Shown: positions 6,381 to 7,109 of the stretch, in pieces
Layout of the letters: each line of letters starts with the position of its first letter
Numbering within the stretch: the stretch's first letter is position 1
Source of the DNA: an uncultured Elioraea sp.
GTDB taxonomy: Bacteria; Pseudomonadota; Alphaproteobacteria; Acetobacterales; Acetobacteraceae
NCBI GenBank assembly: GCA_937995555.1
Contig: CALKJX010000217.1
Coordinates: 1 to 7,109 of the forward strand
Direction of reading: 5' to 3'
Length of the DNA stretch: 7,109 nt
Notes under the pieces: model-generated
Told to the model about the DNA's origin: nothing
What the model saw: only the letters and a program-made list of their open reading frames with translations
Database searches by the model: none
Program-made: the position numbers and the translations under genes

Positions 6381-7075
6381 CCGCGCGCGTCACGCTGGAG
6401 GGGATCGGCAAGACCTTCGGCGCCGGCGAGACCGCGCTGCGCGCGCTCGACCGGATCGATCTGACGGTCAACCCCGGCGAGGTTGTCGGGCTGAAGGGGC
6501 CCTCGGGCAGCGGCAAGTCCACCCTGCTCAACATCGTCGCCTGCATCCTCGAACCGACCGACGGCCGGCTCGCTCTGGACGGCGAGACGGTGTGGGACGG
6601 GCGCTACCGTGTGGCCGATCTGCGGCGGCTGCGGCGCGAGCGCATCGGCTTCATCTTCCAGTTGCACAACCTGCTGCCGTTCCTGAACGCGACCGACAAC
6701 GTCGCGCTGGCGATGACGCTCGCCGGCACGGACGCCGCGGCGGCCCGTGCACGAGCGCGCGACCTGCTCGACTACCTCCAGGTCGGACGGCGTGCCGCGG
6801 CCATGCCAGCGCGGCTCTCGGGCGGCGAGGCGCAGCGTGTGGCGATCGCGCGCGCGCTCGCCAACCGGCCCTCGATCATCCTCGCCGACGAGCCGACCGC
6901 GGCGCTCGACTCCGAACGCGCCCGCGTGGTGATGGACCTGCTGCGCCAAGTGGCGCAGGACCAGCAGGCGGCGATCCTGGTGGTGACCCACGACGAGAAG
7001 ATCTTCGACCGCTTCGACCGCATGGTGGCCTTGCGCGACGGCCGGATCGAGCAGGACTGGCGGCGGGCGGCGTGA
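6377..7075 (+). CDS. ABC transporter ATPase (DevA/LolD/MacB-like)
   Basis: Cytoplasmic nucleotide-binding subunit that hydrolyses ATP to drive the exporter. It has 232 residues, the normal size of a stand-alone ATPase of this group. All motifs are intact: Walker A GPSGSGKS (41-48), Q-loop FQ with Q95 in IGFIFQLHNLLPF, signature LSGGEAQR (147-154), Walker B IILADE with catalytic E172 (167-172), D-loop after AALD (175-178), and H-loop VVTHD with H205. The ATG at 6377 overlaps the permease TGA (ATGA), so the two are probably translationally coupled; there is no good independent ribosome site. The start is confirmed by the family-typical opening VTLEGIGKTFGAGETALRAL. Adaptor-permease-ATPase order matches the cyanobacterial DevBCA exporters and related proteobacterial sets. 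The open frame extends upstream to 5249 only because of the permease frameshift. Cargo is not predictable. Confidence 0.95.
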   Translation: MTARVTLEGIGKTFGAGETALRALDRIDLTVNPGEVVGLKGPSGSGKSTLLNIVACILEPTDGRLALDGETVWDGRYRVADLRRLRRERIGFIFQLHNLLPFLNATDNVALAMTLAGTDAAAARARARDLLDYLQVGRRAAAMPARLSGGEAQRVAIARALANRPSIILADEPTAALDSERARVVMDLLRQVAQDQQAAILVVTHDEKIFDRFDRMVALRDGRIEQDWRRAA

Positions 7076-7109
7076 ACGGACGTTCCAGCAGGCCGGCATT
7101 TCTGGTATG

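Noticed and set aside
7076..7109. Possible start of a further gene at the final ATG (7107-7109)
   Set aside because: Only the start codon would be inside the window and no ribosome site is evident; nothing can be supported.

Overview
The window is very GC-rich, with GC-heavy third positions, Ala/Arg/Gly-rich proteins and GTG starts. It carries TRAP-TAXI and HlyD/FtsX/ABC genes and has FNR/FixK-like boxes upstream of two genes. This points to a GC-rich proteobacterium, most likely an alphaproteobacterium of the Rhodospirillales/Acetobacterales kind. That placement is inferred from composition and gene types only; there is no rRNA or other phylogenetic marker here.

Layout, left to right. (1) 1-684, minus strand: a CBS-CBS-BON protein, complete at its N-terminus and cut by the window's left edge at its C-terminus. 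(2) 685-913: divergent intergenic region with a strong Shine-Dalgarno for each gene and an FNR-type dyad (782-795) placed to drive the CBS-BON gene. (3) 914-4004, plus strand: a TRAP-TAXI uptake system made of a Tat-type periplasmic binding protein and a fused DctQ-DctM permease, separated by a strong GC hairpin that probably lowers permease expression relative to the binding protein. (4) 4005-4105: a short gap with a second FNR-type dyad (4015-4028), 29.5 bases upstream of a TATAGG -10 element. (5) 4106-7075, plus strand: a three-gene exporter operon in DevB-DevC-DevA order (HlyD-type adaptor, FtsX-type permease, ATPase), with 4-bp stop/start overlaps (GTGA and ATGA). (6) 7076-7109: no feature seen.

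The adaptor and the permease are each interrupted by one frameshift. Both lie in alternating CG runs (4714-4725 and 6010-6018), and both are repaired by restoring one CG dinucleotide. Reading through both shifts gives normal full-length proteins (382 and 377 residues) with no other defect. The likeliest explanations are sequence or assembly error, or recent dinucleotide slippage. As a side effect the permease frame runs without a stop into the ATPase frame, giving an apparent 608-residue permease-ATPase 'fusion' that should not be taken at face value.

Working together: the TRAP-TAXI pair would use an ion gradient to import a small organic acid or similar solute. The DevBCA-type operon would use ATP to export an unknown, possibly lipidic, substrate across the envelope with an outer-membrane partner not encoded here. 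The CBS-BON protein would be a nucleotide-sensing regulatory protein. The two FNR-like boxes suggest that the CBS-BON gene and the exporter share oxygen, redox or nitric-oxide control while the TRAP system between them does not. This is the most interesting regulatory idea in the window and remains an inference.
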